Of a stretch of 17,586 nt of DNA, positions 6,520-14,050 are shown one piece after another (within the stretch, counting starts at the first letter, position 1; each line of letters opens with the position of its first letter). The notes under the pieces were generated by a model, which did not search any database, had not been told where the DNA came from, and was given only the letters and a program-made list of their open reading frames with translations. The DNA lies in the NCBI GenBank assembly GCA_039809365.1, contig JBDHUV010000009.1:1-17586 (forward strand), written 5' to 3'. The position numbers and the translations under genes are program-made. The stretch is from JBDHUV01 sp039809365. GTDB lineage: Bacteria; Patescibacteriota; Microgenomatia; Levybacterales; GWA1-39-11.

Positions 6520-8958
6520 ATGAGAAAATTACTGCCCAAAATATTATTATTTCTCTTTGTCTTTGGAGTTTTTTTTACTGCTCAAGTTCCGAGTTATGCA
6601 ACTTCTATTCCTGAAGGTCAAACAGTCCCAGATTATGTAGAAGATCCAGAAGTAACATTTGTTGGAAAAACTGCGAGTCGTGCAAATGATTTTTTGAACT
6701 GGGCTTTAGAAAATTATGACTGGATCTGTGTAAATAAAGTAGATAATACCTGTGATAATAGTAATAATCCTCTGATGGAGTTCTGGGCGCTCGTGCGTAA
6801 TATAGTCTATGCAGTTCTGTTACTTTTTGTACTAGGGACTGCAGGAGTGATTATTGTTACCCGAGGTCAAAATATTACCATAATGAGGTTTGTCCCCAGA
6901 TTTATTGCAATAATTTTATTAGTTACGTTTTCCTTTGCGCTTGTTCAGTTCTTGTACACGATTGGAGATATTATTCAAGGTTTTTTCCTAAAGCCTGATG
7001 GGAAGATTATTTCATCTGCAGACCTTTTATATATTGATTTTAGATATGACTTTAATGGGTTGAGAGCAGTAGGTGCGCAATATGATGAATCTGCATTTAT
7101 TTCGTTATTATTAGTCAAACTTACTGCTATTACTTATTATGTAATGACAGGAGTGTTATTAGTTCGAAAAATTATCTTATGGTTTTTCCTCATTGTCTCT
7201 CCAATTTTCCCACTCCTTATCTTTTACTCTCCAGTGAGGAATACAGCAAAAATTTGGGTAGGAGAGTTTTTTAGATGGCTGTTATATGCACCACTATTTG
7301 CTCTTTTTCTTCATGGGTTAGTCATTATGTGGAGAGATAAAATTCCTCTCGCATTTCTTCAAATAGATCAAGGACTTCCAGGGAAAGAATGTTCACTTAT
7401 TCCTGCAGATGTATCCAACTGTTATCCAACAGCAGTCAATATATTATTAGGAGGTCCTGGACAGACAATTGGATATAACAACTCGGTAAATTTACCTGAT
7501 ACATTCGCTTTGTATGTGGTTGCGCTTATTATGTTATGGGTAGTAATTTTACTACCATTTTTACTCCTAAGAATTTTCCTTGATTATATGAATTCAATTT
7601 CCTTTGGAGGATTTATGACAAAGCATGTGAATAAAAATTTTGGGTTCTTGAATCCACGTAATCCATCAGGTGGTCCTGTTCCTCCTACTCCTCCTGGTAA
7701 AGTCACTCCAGCAGGTATGGCTCGTCAATTACCATTTATGAATAAACGGGCAACTACTATCACTGTAGAAAGGCCAGCGACTACAAATATACGATCGTCA
7801 ATAAATCAACCGACCGCAGTGCGTGAAGTAAATGAGGTCTTACGCTCTGTTAATATTAGTGTTCCTAAAATGCAGGATGTAGTTAAATATGAGAAAGCAC
7901 TTATTAGTAGCAGTGTTACAGAAAGACAGCAAGTCACTCAAATTAATAGTACCCTTGAAAAGATTGCTAATCCATCACGAGTTACTTCTGTTACAGAAAG
8001 ACAGCAATATAACCAAATTCATGAAAAATTGGTTACGCAACAAGAGAAAGGGAATCCACTTGCAAACTCAGTATTATCTGCTGCACTTACCTCAACAGTT
8101 AGTCGGAAAGTAGACGTTAATGAACAGCTAAGATCACTTCTCCGCCAGCTCGCAAATCCACAAGTCTCAAGTCCGCGAGTGAGACAGAAACTATCTGTAT
8201 TGAGAACTCAGTTAGTAGGAGCAGGAAATGGAGGAGACCAATTTGCAAGTACCGTATTAAAGACTGCTGAGAAAATTCAGAAGAGGGAACTGACTGAGGC
8301 AGAAGAGAAAGTTGCACTGGAAGAGATAAAAACACAAGTAGAACAAAAGAAACAATCAGGAGATCCTGTAGCACAATCAGTTGTAACCACAATGGAAGAG
8401 GCACAAGCAGTTACTGCAACTCAGTCCTTACCAGTCGTAAATAGAGTACAACAAGTAAGTCTTGAAGATTATGAAGAAGTACGTAAAATGTGGGTTGAAA
8501 ACTATGAAACATTAGAGCCTCCTCGTACTTTGGAAGGAAAACAACTAGAACGTGAAGAATGGGTTGCAAGTGATATCCAAAAAGTAAATGAAGCAATTAC
8601 TCTCTTGTCTTCTGTTGAACCTGCAAAAGTAAATGAAGGCATGGAGATGGTTGGAACAATATTGCCATTCTTGCTTATGGGTGGATTCTCAAAATCTGAA
8701 GTAGTTGCGTATTTGAAAGCAAAGCTTGCAGCAGGAAAATCTGTTCTCGAATCAGCACACAAGAAAAGAGAAGAAGATTCTATGATGGTAGGAAGAGAAG
8801 AACAAGCGCAAGAAGCAAAGACAATGACTATGGAGCATGCAAGAGAGTTACCTACTGAAGAGAAAAAAGATATGGATCAAGACATAAGTAATCCTACAAG
8901 TCCATATGCAAGCGGACAAGAATCTCAAAATAATACAACTGATGAATCTCAAAATTAG
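6520..8958 (+). CDS. Polytopic VirB6/TrbL-like membrane protein with long cytoplasmic repeat tail
   Basis: The protein is 812 residues. The N-terminus resembles a signal peptide (1-27, with a possible cleavage after 'VPSYA'). Likely membrane segments lie at about 93-113, 125-155, 193-213, 215-236, 252-271 and 328-353. The hydrophobic core with 'ILWFFLIVSPIFPLLIF' and the following 'WVGEFFRWLLYAPLFALFLHG' resembles TrbL/VirB6-type channel components of type IV secretion systems as found in Patescibacteria. After a Pro/Gly linker (about 380-395), residues about 400-812 are soluble and largely helical, ending in an acidic, disordered stretch. The tail contains degenerate repeats: 'SVTERQQ' occurs twice, and 'KGNPLANSV', 'GGDQFASTV' and 'SGDPVAQSV' recur at the ends of helices. 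It has no clear Shine-Dalgarno and is probably cotranscribed with the pilin. An envelope channel or docking platform is inferred. Confidence 0.6.
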   Translation: MRKLLPKILLFLFVFGVFFTAQVPSYATSIPEGQTVPDYVEDPEVTFVGKTASRANDFLNWALENYDWICVNKVDNTCDNSNNPLMEFWALVRNIVYAVLLLFVLGTAGVIIVTRGQNITIMRFVPRFIAIILLVTFSFALVQFLYTIGDIIQGFFLKPDGKIISSADLLYIDFRYDFNGLRAVGAQYDESAFISLLLVKLTAITYYVMTGVLLVRKIILWFFLIVSPIFPLLIFYSPVRNTAKIWVGEFFRWLLYAPLFALFLHGLVIMWRDKIPLAFLQIDQGLPGKECSLIPADVSNCYPTAVNILLGGPGQTIGYNNSVNLPDTFALYVVALIMLWVVILLPFLLLRIFLDYMNSISFGGFMTKHVNKNFGFLNPRNPSGGPVPPTPPGKVTPAGMARQLPFMNKRATTITVERPATTNIRSSINQPTAVREVNEVLRSVNISVPKMQDVVKYEKALISSSVTERQQVTQINSTLEKIANPSRVTSVTERQQYNQIHEKLVTQQEKGNPLANSVLSAALTSTVSRKVDVNEQLRSLLRQLANPQVSSPRVRQKLSVLRTQLVGAGNGGDQFASTVLKTAEKIQKRELTEAEEKVALEEIKTQVEQKKQSGDPVAQSVVTTMEEAQAVTATQSLPVVNRVQQVSLEDYEEVRKMWVENYETLEPPRTLEGKQLEREEWVASDIQKVNEAITLLSSVEPAKVNEGMEMVGTILPFLLMGGFSKSEVVAYLKAKLAAGKSVLESAHKKREEDSMMVGREEQAQEAKTMTMEHARELPTEEKKDMDQDISNPTSPYASGQESQNNTTDESQN
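7914..8007 (+). repeat. Pair of identical 19-base direct repeats inside the VirB6/TrbL-like gene
   Basis: TGTTACAGAAAGACAGCAA occurs at 7914-7932 and again at 7989-8007. The copies start 75 bases (25 codons) apart and are in the same frame, encoding VTERQQ each time. This fits a tandemly duplicated helical repeat in the cytoplasmic tail. Confidence 0.85.
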
Positions 8959-8966
8959 TAGGGCTG

Positions 8967-8985
8967 CTTGTTGTCTACGAACAAG
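8967..8985 (+). repeat. Perfect 6-bp inverted repeat upstream of the Clp gene
   Basis: CTTGTT (8967-8972) and AACAAG (8980-8985) flank a 7-base loop in the 48-base gap after the VirB6-like stop. The repeat covers the expected -35 region of the promoter at 8992. No T-run follows, so a terminator is unlikely and a regulator site is possible. It does not resemble CIRCE. Confidence 0.4.
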
Positions 8986-8991
8986 TATGGC

Positions 8992-8997
8992 TATAAT
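8992..8997 (+). promoter_or_regulatory. Perfect -10 TATAAT upstream of the Clp ATPase gene
   Basis: TATAAT ends 9 bases before ATG 9007, so the transcript would be leaderless or nearly so. Candidate -35 elements are weak: TTGTCT at 8971 with a 15-base spacer, or TTGTTG at 8968 with 18. No Shine-Dalgarno is present. Confidence 0.5.
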
Positions 8998-9006
8998 GAT
9001 ATAAGT

Positions 9007-12000
9007 ATGTTTGGAAATTTATTTAATCAAAAAAATAATAACAATGATCAGAATGTTCAACCTCAGGCTCCTCAGGTTGTTCAAACAGGTCAAACTGAGC
9101 AGACGACAACATCGTTTGGAATACAGGCTGGCCCTGCAGTAATCGCTCAGACAGATACAGTTACAAATGTACAGAATATGCCTATTCCCCAACAACCACC
9201 TGCTCCTGGGGTTGGTGTACCTCCTGTTTCTGTACAGCCTCCTCAAGGAGTACCTCAGCCTGGAACAGCCCCCGCAGATCCCAACGTAGCTACAGAAGTG
9301 CAGACAGTAGGTATGGATCCAACAAAAAGAGAAAATGTTTCAGCACTTTCTAGACTTGATGCTCGTGCTGCTCAAGTACTGCATCATGCTCAAGAAGAGA
9401 CAAAAAGAGTAAAGCAAGCATTAATAGAACCTGATCAAGTATTATACGGACTTATTTATGATGGAGATATTTATAAACTGCTTGAACAGTTCCAGATAAG
9501 TGCATCAAAAATAGCAAAAGATATTCAAGCAAAAGCTCAGCTAGGAACATTTACAGGTCAGCCTACCTTAAGCCCACAGTCACAAGAAATATTTGAATCT
9601 GCATTCTCTGCGGTAAAAGCTCGTCAGGCAAGCTTTATTACTCCTGAAGATATTTTGCTGGCACTATTTAATGCTGCTTCTATGGGAGAGTTCTTAAAAA
9701 GCCAAGGAATGGATAAAAATAGTGTAGAAGAGAAACTTGCAAAAAACAGTAATTTTGTTGGAGGAGGAAAACGTTCAGTCCTAGATAAATATAGTATTGA
9801 TCTTACTCAGAATGCACGAGATGGAATGCTAGATCCTGTTACAGGAAGAGATACAGAACTGGAGAGACTTATCCATATTTTACTTCGAAGAACAAAAAAT
9901 AATCCAATTATTATTGGAGAAGCCGGAGTTGGTAAAACGGCTATTGTTGAAGCTCTTGCTCAAAAGTTAGTAGCAGGAGAAGTACCTGAAGAGCTAAAAA
10001 ATAAAAAAGTAATCCAACTAGATCTTGCGTCTATGGTTGCTGGAGCTTCACATAGAGGAGAATTTGAAGAACGTCTACGCAGTGTTATTCAAGAAGTACA
10101 AGCATCAGGGGAGATTATTTTATTTGTTGATGAAATTCATATGCTCGTAGGTGCTGGAGGCTCAGATGGTGCAATGAATGCATCAAACATTATAAAGCCA
10201 TATTTAGCACGTGGACAACTCCAATTAATAGGAACAACAACTACAGCAGAGTTCCGTAAATATTTTGAGAAAGATAAAGCCTTTGAAAGAAGATTCCAAC
10301 CAATTATGGTTGCAGAACCAACAGAAGATGTCGCGATTGAGATGATGAATGTAATTAAACCAAAGTATGAAAAATTTCACGATGTTGTTATGACTCCTGA
10401 AGCAGTATCTGCTGCTGTGCATCTTTCAAAAAAATATATAGGTGAAAGATACCTCCCAGATAAAGCCGTAGATCTTCTAGATGAAGCTGCTGCAGAAGTC
10501 AAATTACAAAAAGCACAAGGGAAGAGACAGGATAATAATATTATTAAAACAGATATTGAAAAAGTTGTGTCGAGTTGGACAGGAATCCCTATTACGAGGT
10601 TGACTGAAGATGAAAGTGAAAAATTACTTAAACTTGAAGAACTAATACATAAAAGATTTATAGATCAGACAGAGGCAGTTACTGCAGTTTCAGAAGCAGT
10701 GAGAAGAGGAAGAATAGGGCTTTCTGCTGCCAATAGACCTATTGCCTCATTCATATTTCTCGGACCAACTGGTGTGGGAAAAACAGAGCTTGCAAAAACA
10801 CTTGCAGAGATTTTGTTCGGAAGAGATGATGCAACAATTCGCCTGGACATGTCAGAGTATATGGAAAAACACGAGGTTGCTAAGTTGATAGGCGCTCCTC
10901 CTGGATATGTAGGATATGAAGAGGGTGGACAGCTTACTGAAGCAGTCCGTGCAAAGCCTTACTCTATTGTTCTTCTTGATGAAGTTGAAAAAGCACACCC
11001 TGATGTGTTTAATATTTTGCTTCAGATACTTGAGGATGGAAGACTTACCGATAACAAAGGAAATACAATTTCTTTTAAAAATACTATTATTATTGCAACC
11101 TCAAATCTTGGAAGCCAAGTAATTCAAAAGTTTTTACTTGAGAAAGCGAAAAATGCATCAGCTTCTAAAAAGACAGAAGAAGCAGAGAAAAAAGAGCAAG
11201 GAGACGGACAAGCTCCTCAAAATGAAATTGGACAACCAGAGACTCCAGAAGGTGAGAATGACAAGAAACCAGAAACAGCATATAGCAAACAAGAGATTAA
11301 ATTAAAGCTTGGCAGTAACTCTGAAGCAGAAGGTGATTTTGCTGAACTTACTAAACTTCTTCAAGAAGAGCTTCATAAGTTCTTCAGACCAGAGTTGCTG
11401 AATAGGTTTGATGATCTGGTTGTATTCAAGCCTCTTGCGCAAGCAGATATGATGCAAATTGCAAAATTAGGGATAGGTAAAACACAAAAACTCTTAAATG
11501 AACAAGGATATGAAGTCGAAATTACAGAAAAAGCTCTTGCGCAACTTGCAGAGGAGGGATATGATCCTGTATATGGTGCACGTCCATTACGACGACTCAT
11601 TCAAAGCTCTATTGAAAATAGTATTGCTATTGCGTTGATTAGTAAACAGTTTGCTATTGGAGATACAATTGTTATTGATTATGACGAGCAAAATCAGAAA
11701 TATACCTTTATAAAAGGAGTTCCAAAGAATCCTCAAGTACAACAAGCTGGAGAAGGACAAATACCTGGTCAAACAGGAGAAAATGCAAGTGTGCAATCAG
11801 CCCCATCTCAACAAGGAACTCCTGTGCCTCCTGTAAATGGAGTTCAGAATACAGTCCCAGCACCTCAAAATCCACAACAGCCTCAATCTGGCGTACCACC
11901 ACAGACATCTCAGGCTTCAGTAGCTCCTCCTATACAAGAGCATTTTTATGGAGCACCTCCGTTGCCAGAATCACAGCCTCCAGCTGGTAATAATCTACCT

Positions 12001-12069
12001 CCTCAATCTCCTTCCCCCTCTGGGACAGGAGCAACAATAGATGGTGGGATGGCGGCTGCAACAGCATAA
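9007..12069 (+). CDS. ClpA/ClpC-type double-AAA+ unfoldase with Pro/Gln-rich tails
   Basis: The protein is 1020 residues from ATG 9007; an upstream in-frame TTG at 8968 is less likely because it precedes the -10 box. Clp ATPases thread proteins through a hexamer pore using ATP. Residues 1-115 are disordered and Pro/Gln-rich. A Clp_N domain follows (about 116-255, 'LDARAAQVLHHAQEETKR'). AAA1 has Walker A GEAGVGKT (304-311), Walker B ending D375-E376 and arginine fingers R428-R429. AAA2 has Walker A GPTGVGKT (586-593), pore loop GYVG (633-636), Walker B ending D658-E659 and FRPELLNRF (793-801). Only about 27 residues join AAA1 to 'SSWTGIP', so the ClpB/ClpC middle coiled coil is missing, as in ClpA. 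An insertion of about 60 charged residues (about 711-776) sits where ClpA and ClpC carry the ClpP-binding loop, and no clear [LIV]-G-[FL] tripeptide is seen there. The last 110 or so residues are again Pro/Gln-rich. No clpP is in the window. Confidence 0.88.
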   Translation: MFGNLFNQKNNNNDQNVQPQAPQVVQTGQTEQTTTSFGIQAGPAVIAQTDTVTNVQNMPIPQQPPAPGVGVPPVSVQPPQGVPQPGTAPADPNVATEVQTVGMDPTKRENVSALSRLDARAAQVLHHAQEETKRVKQALIEPDQVLYGLIYDGDIYKLLEQFQISASKIAKDIQAKAQLGTFTGQPTLSPQSQEIFESAFSAVKARQASFITPEDILLALFNAASMGEFLKSQGMDKNSVEEKLAKNSNFVGGGKRSVLDKYSIDLTQNARDGMLDPVTGRDTELERLIHILLRRTKNNPIIIGEAGVGKTAIVEALAQKLVAGEVPEELKNKKVIQLDLASMVAGASHRGEFEERLRSVIQEVQASGEIILFVDEIHMLVGAGGSDGAMNASNIIKPYLARGQLQLIGTTTTAEFRKYFEKDKAFERRFQPIMVAEPTEDVAIEMMNVIKPKYEKFHDVVMTPEAVSAAVHLSKKYIGERYLPDKAVDLLDEAAAEVKLQKAQGKRQDNNIIKTDIEKVVSSWTGIPITRLTEDESEKLLKLEELIHKRFIDQTEAVTAVSEAVRRGRIGLSAANRPIASFIFLGPTGVGKTELAKTLAEILFGRDDATIRLDMSEYMEKHEVAKLIGAPPGYVGYEEGGQLTEAVRAKPYSIVLLDEVEKAHPDVFNILLQILEDGRLTDNKGNTISFKNTIIIATSNLGSQVIQKFLLEKAKNASASKKTEEAEKKEQGDGQAPQNEIGQPETPEGENDKKPETAYSKQEIKLKLGSNSEAEGDFAELTKLLQEELHKFFRPELLNRFDDLVVFKPLAQADMMQIAKLGIGKTQKLLNEQGYEVEITEKALAQLAEEGYDPVYGARPLRRLIQSSIENSIAIALISKQFAIGDTIVIDYDEQNQKYTFIKGVPKNPQVQQAGEGQIPGQTGENASVQSAPSQQGTPVPPVNGVQNTVPAPQNPQQPQSGVPPQTSQASVAPPIQEHFYGAPPLPESQPPAGNNLPPQSPSPSGTGATIDGGMAAATA

Positions 12070-12077
12070 ATAACGGT

Positions 12078-14000
12078 ATGGAAAATCCGCAACCTTCATT
12101 TTTACAGCGTCTGACTGGTTCACCAGTACTCCTTATAGGTGGTGTTGTCGTGTTGCTTCTTATCGTAATAGCCTCAGGTGTTTTTTTGTATTTACAAAAA
12201 TCTGAGACAAAACCTCCATTAGATCCAATTCCTCAAGGAGCTATGTATAAAGTGGATGAAATAATAGTTAAGTTTAACGATGGATATTTACCAAGTCCTC
12301 AAGGTCAAAACCCAAAATGGGATAAACTTCATGAGAAACTCAGTTCATTAGGAGTTGAGAAGTATGAACCTGTTTTTGAGTCTAAAGATCCTGCTTTGCA
12401 ATATCATTATCGTCTTACATTGAAAAAAGGATCTGATGTACAAAAAATACGAGAAGAAATATATAAACTTGATGAGATAGGCTCTTCAGAACCAAATTAT
12501 TTCTTAAAAACGCAGGCAGTACCAAATGATCCTTTGTATCCAAGTATGTGGGATCTTCAAAAAATTCAGATGGAAAACGCGTGGAATATTCAGACTGGAT
12601 CCAATGATGTAATTGTTGCTGTGATTGATTCTGGAGTAGATTATACACATTCAGATTTTGTAGGACGCAGATTTGTCCATGGGAAAGATTTTGTTACGTG
12701 TGACGATTATGTAATCAATAAAGATACCTCACAGATACTAGGTTGTCGTGAACCAAAGTCTATGGATGATGATCCCATGGATAATCTGGGGCATGGTACT
12801 CATGTAGCAGGGACGATCGGTGCAGTATCAAATAATAGTGAGGGAATAAGTGGCATTAATTGGAATATAAGTTTGATGGCATTAAAAACACAAGATAAAA
12901 ATGGAAATGGTTCAGGAATAGAGATACCAAAAGCAATTGAATATGCTGTAGATAATGGAGCAGATGTTATCAATATGAGTCTAGGAGGGCCTGGTGTATG
13001 TTCTCAGGGCTCTGTATACGAAACGGCAATTACTTACGCAGTTAGTAAAGGTGTGGTAGTTGTTGTTGCAGCAGGAAATGATAGTAAAGACGCGTCAGGA
13101 TATATTCCAGCGAGTTGTAAAGGGGTTATTGTTGTTGGTGCAACAGGTCCTAATGATGAGCGGGCAAGTTATTCAAATTATGGTTCAATTGTTACTATTG
13201 CGGCTCCTGGGGGCAATCAGGCTTCTAAATGTACGTCAGAAACTTGTATTAGTTCTACATATCCACAGAATCAATATACTGCAATGAAAGGCACCTCTAT
13301 GGCATCTCCCCATGTTGCAGGAGTAGCAGCATTGTTACTTGCCCAAAACCCGTCACTTACTCCAGATGATGTAAAAAGGTGCTTAGTTGAAAGTGGAGAT
13401 CCAATTAGTACAGATAAGCCTATTGGAGGGAAAAGGTTAAATGCATATAAAGCTTTAAATGGATGTGTAAAAAGTAATAATCCAGGGGTTACAACAGGAG
13501 TTACTCCTCCAGAAACTGCTATAACAGCAGCTCCTGTTTCAGATGAACAAAGATCATATTATATAAAAGGGCAAGTATATAGAGATACAAATAAAAATGG
13601 AAAAAAAGACACAAATGAATCTGCTCTCAATGGCGCTGTAGTGAGCTTATCTGGACCAGTTTCAAGAGATCCTATTCAGGTAGGACCAGATGGACTTTTT
13701 ATGTTTTCAGGCCTTGAGTCAGGAAGTTATCGAGTAGAGACATTTGTGAACAGAGTTGCTGTGATGGAGTATAGGTTTGCGCTAAATGCAACATTGCCTA
13801 ATATAGAGTTGCCTGTCCCTGTCATGGTTGATCCTCCTCAAGACACATCTCCAAATATACCAAAGTCTCCTATTACTGGAAAAACAACGGTAACACCTAC
13901 TCCTCGTCAATTGTTTACATGTAAAGAAGAGACGACTAGTAGACAAGTTAATAATAAAACAATACAGATAAAGTATCTGAAATGTACTCCAAAACAATAA
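12078..14000 (+). CDS. Membrane-tethered subtilisin-like serine protease (S8) with SdrD B-like domain
   Basis: The protein is 640 residues. A short cytoplasmic N-terminus is followed by one membrane segment (about 16-39), so the protease faces outward. Residues about 55-150 form a propeptide-like domain ('DEIIVKFNDGYL', 'SEPNYFLK') resembling subtilase prodomains. The catalytic domain (about 165-465) has the complete triad: D184 in 'VIDSGVDYTHSD', H239 in 'GHGTHVAGTIG' and S407 in 'GTSMASPHVAG', with oxyanion N334 in 'AAGND'. Residues about 493-565 look like a calcium-binding SdrD B/prealbumin-like domain ('GQVYRDTNKNGKKD', 'GLESGSYRVETF'). A Pro/Thr-rich region and a Cys-containing tail end the protein. 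The gene begins 8 bases after the Clp stop without a Shine-Dalgarno, so cotranscription with the Clp gene is likely. A role in extracytoplasmic processing or quality control is inferred. Confidence 0.92.
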   Translation: MENPQPSFLQRLTGSPVLLIGGVVVLLLIVIASGVFLYLQKSETKPPLDPIPQGAMYKVDEIIVKFNDGYLPSPQGQNPKWDKLHEKLSSLGVEKYEPVFESKDPALQYHYRLTLKKGSDVQKIREEIYKLDEIGSSEPNYFLKTQAVPNDPLYPSMWDLQKIQMENAWNIQTGSNDVIVAVIDSGVDYTHSDFVGRRFVHGKDFVTCDDYVINKDTSQILGCREPKSMDDDPMDNLGHGTHVAGTIGAVSNNSEGISGINWNISLMALKTQDKNGNGSGIEIPKAIEYAVDNGADVINMSLGGPGVCSQGSVYETAITYAVSKGVVVVVAAGNDSKDASGYIPASCKGVIVVGATGPNDERASYSNYGSIVTIAAPGGNQASKCTSETCISSTYPQNQYTAMKGTSMASPHVAGVAALLLAQNPSLTPDDVKRCLVESGDPISTDKPIGGKRLNAYKALNGCVKSNNPGVTTGVTPPETAITAAPVSDEQRSYYIKGQVYRDTNKNGKKDTNESALNGAVVSLSGPVSRDPIQVGPDGLFMFSGLESGSYRVETFVNRVAVMEYRFALNATLPNIELPVPVMVDPPQDTSPNIPKSPITGKTTVTPTPRQLFTCKEETTSRQVNNKTIQIKYLKCTPKQ

Positions 14001-14013
14001 TATGCGTAACATC

Positions 14014-14040
14014 CTAGCAATCACGCGTGTTATTTGATAA
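14014..14040 (+). promoter_or_regulatory. Second CIRCE-like operator, upstream of dnaJ
   Basis: The sequence is CTAGCAATC, nine bases, then ATTTGATAA. Against CIRCE the left arm matches 7 of 9 and the right arm 5 of 9, which alone would be weak. However, it matches the hrcA operator at 17 of 27 positions, shares its unusual right arm (TTTGnTAA instead of AGTGCTAA), and ends exactly 10 bases before the start codon, as at hrcA. Confidence 0.5.
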
Positions 14041-14043
14041 AAT
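14038..14043 (+). promoter_or_regulatory. Possible -10 hexamer TAAAAT of dnaJ
   Basis: TAAAAT (5 of 6 to TATAAT) lies 7 bases before ATG 14051 and overlaps the end of the CIRCE-like site. The matching -35 region (TAGCAA) is poor. An alternative -10 is TGTTAT at 14028-14033, in nearly the same register within the operator as at hrcA. Confidence 0.35.
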
Positions 14044-14050
14044 TACCCGT

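Noticed and set aside
7914..8007. The two 19-base repeats as a CRISPR-like or mobile repeat
   Set aside because: There are only two copies, in frame within a coding region, and they encode the same peptide. They are part of a protein repeat.
9007..12069. Naming the canonical Clp gene clpB
   Set aside because: The long middle coiled-coil that defines ClpB disaggregases is missing between AAA1 and 'SSWTGIP'. The layout is closer to ClpA/ClpC.
14027..14050. TTG 14027 as start of dnaJ
   Set aside because: It lies inside the CIRCE-like operator. The J domain normally starts within a few residues of the initiator, as it does from ATG 14051.
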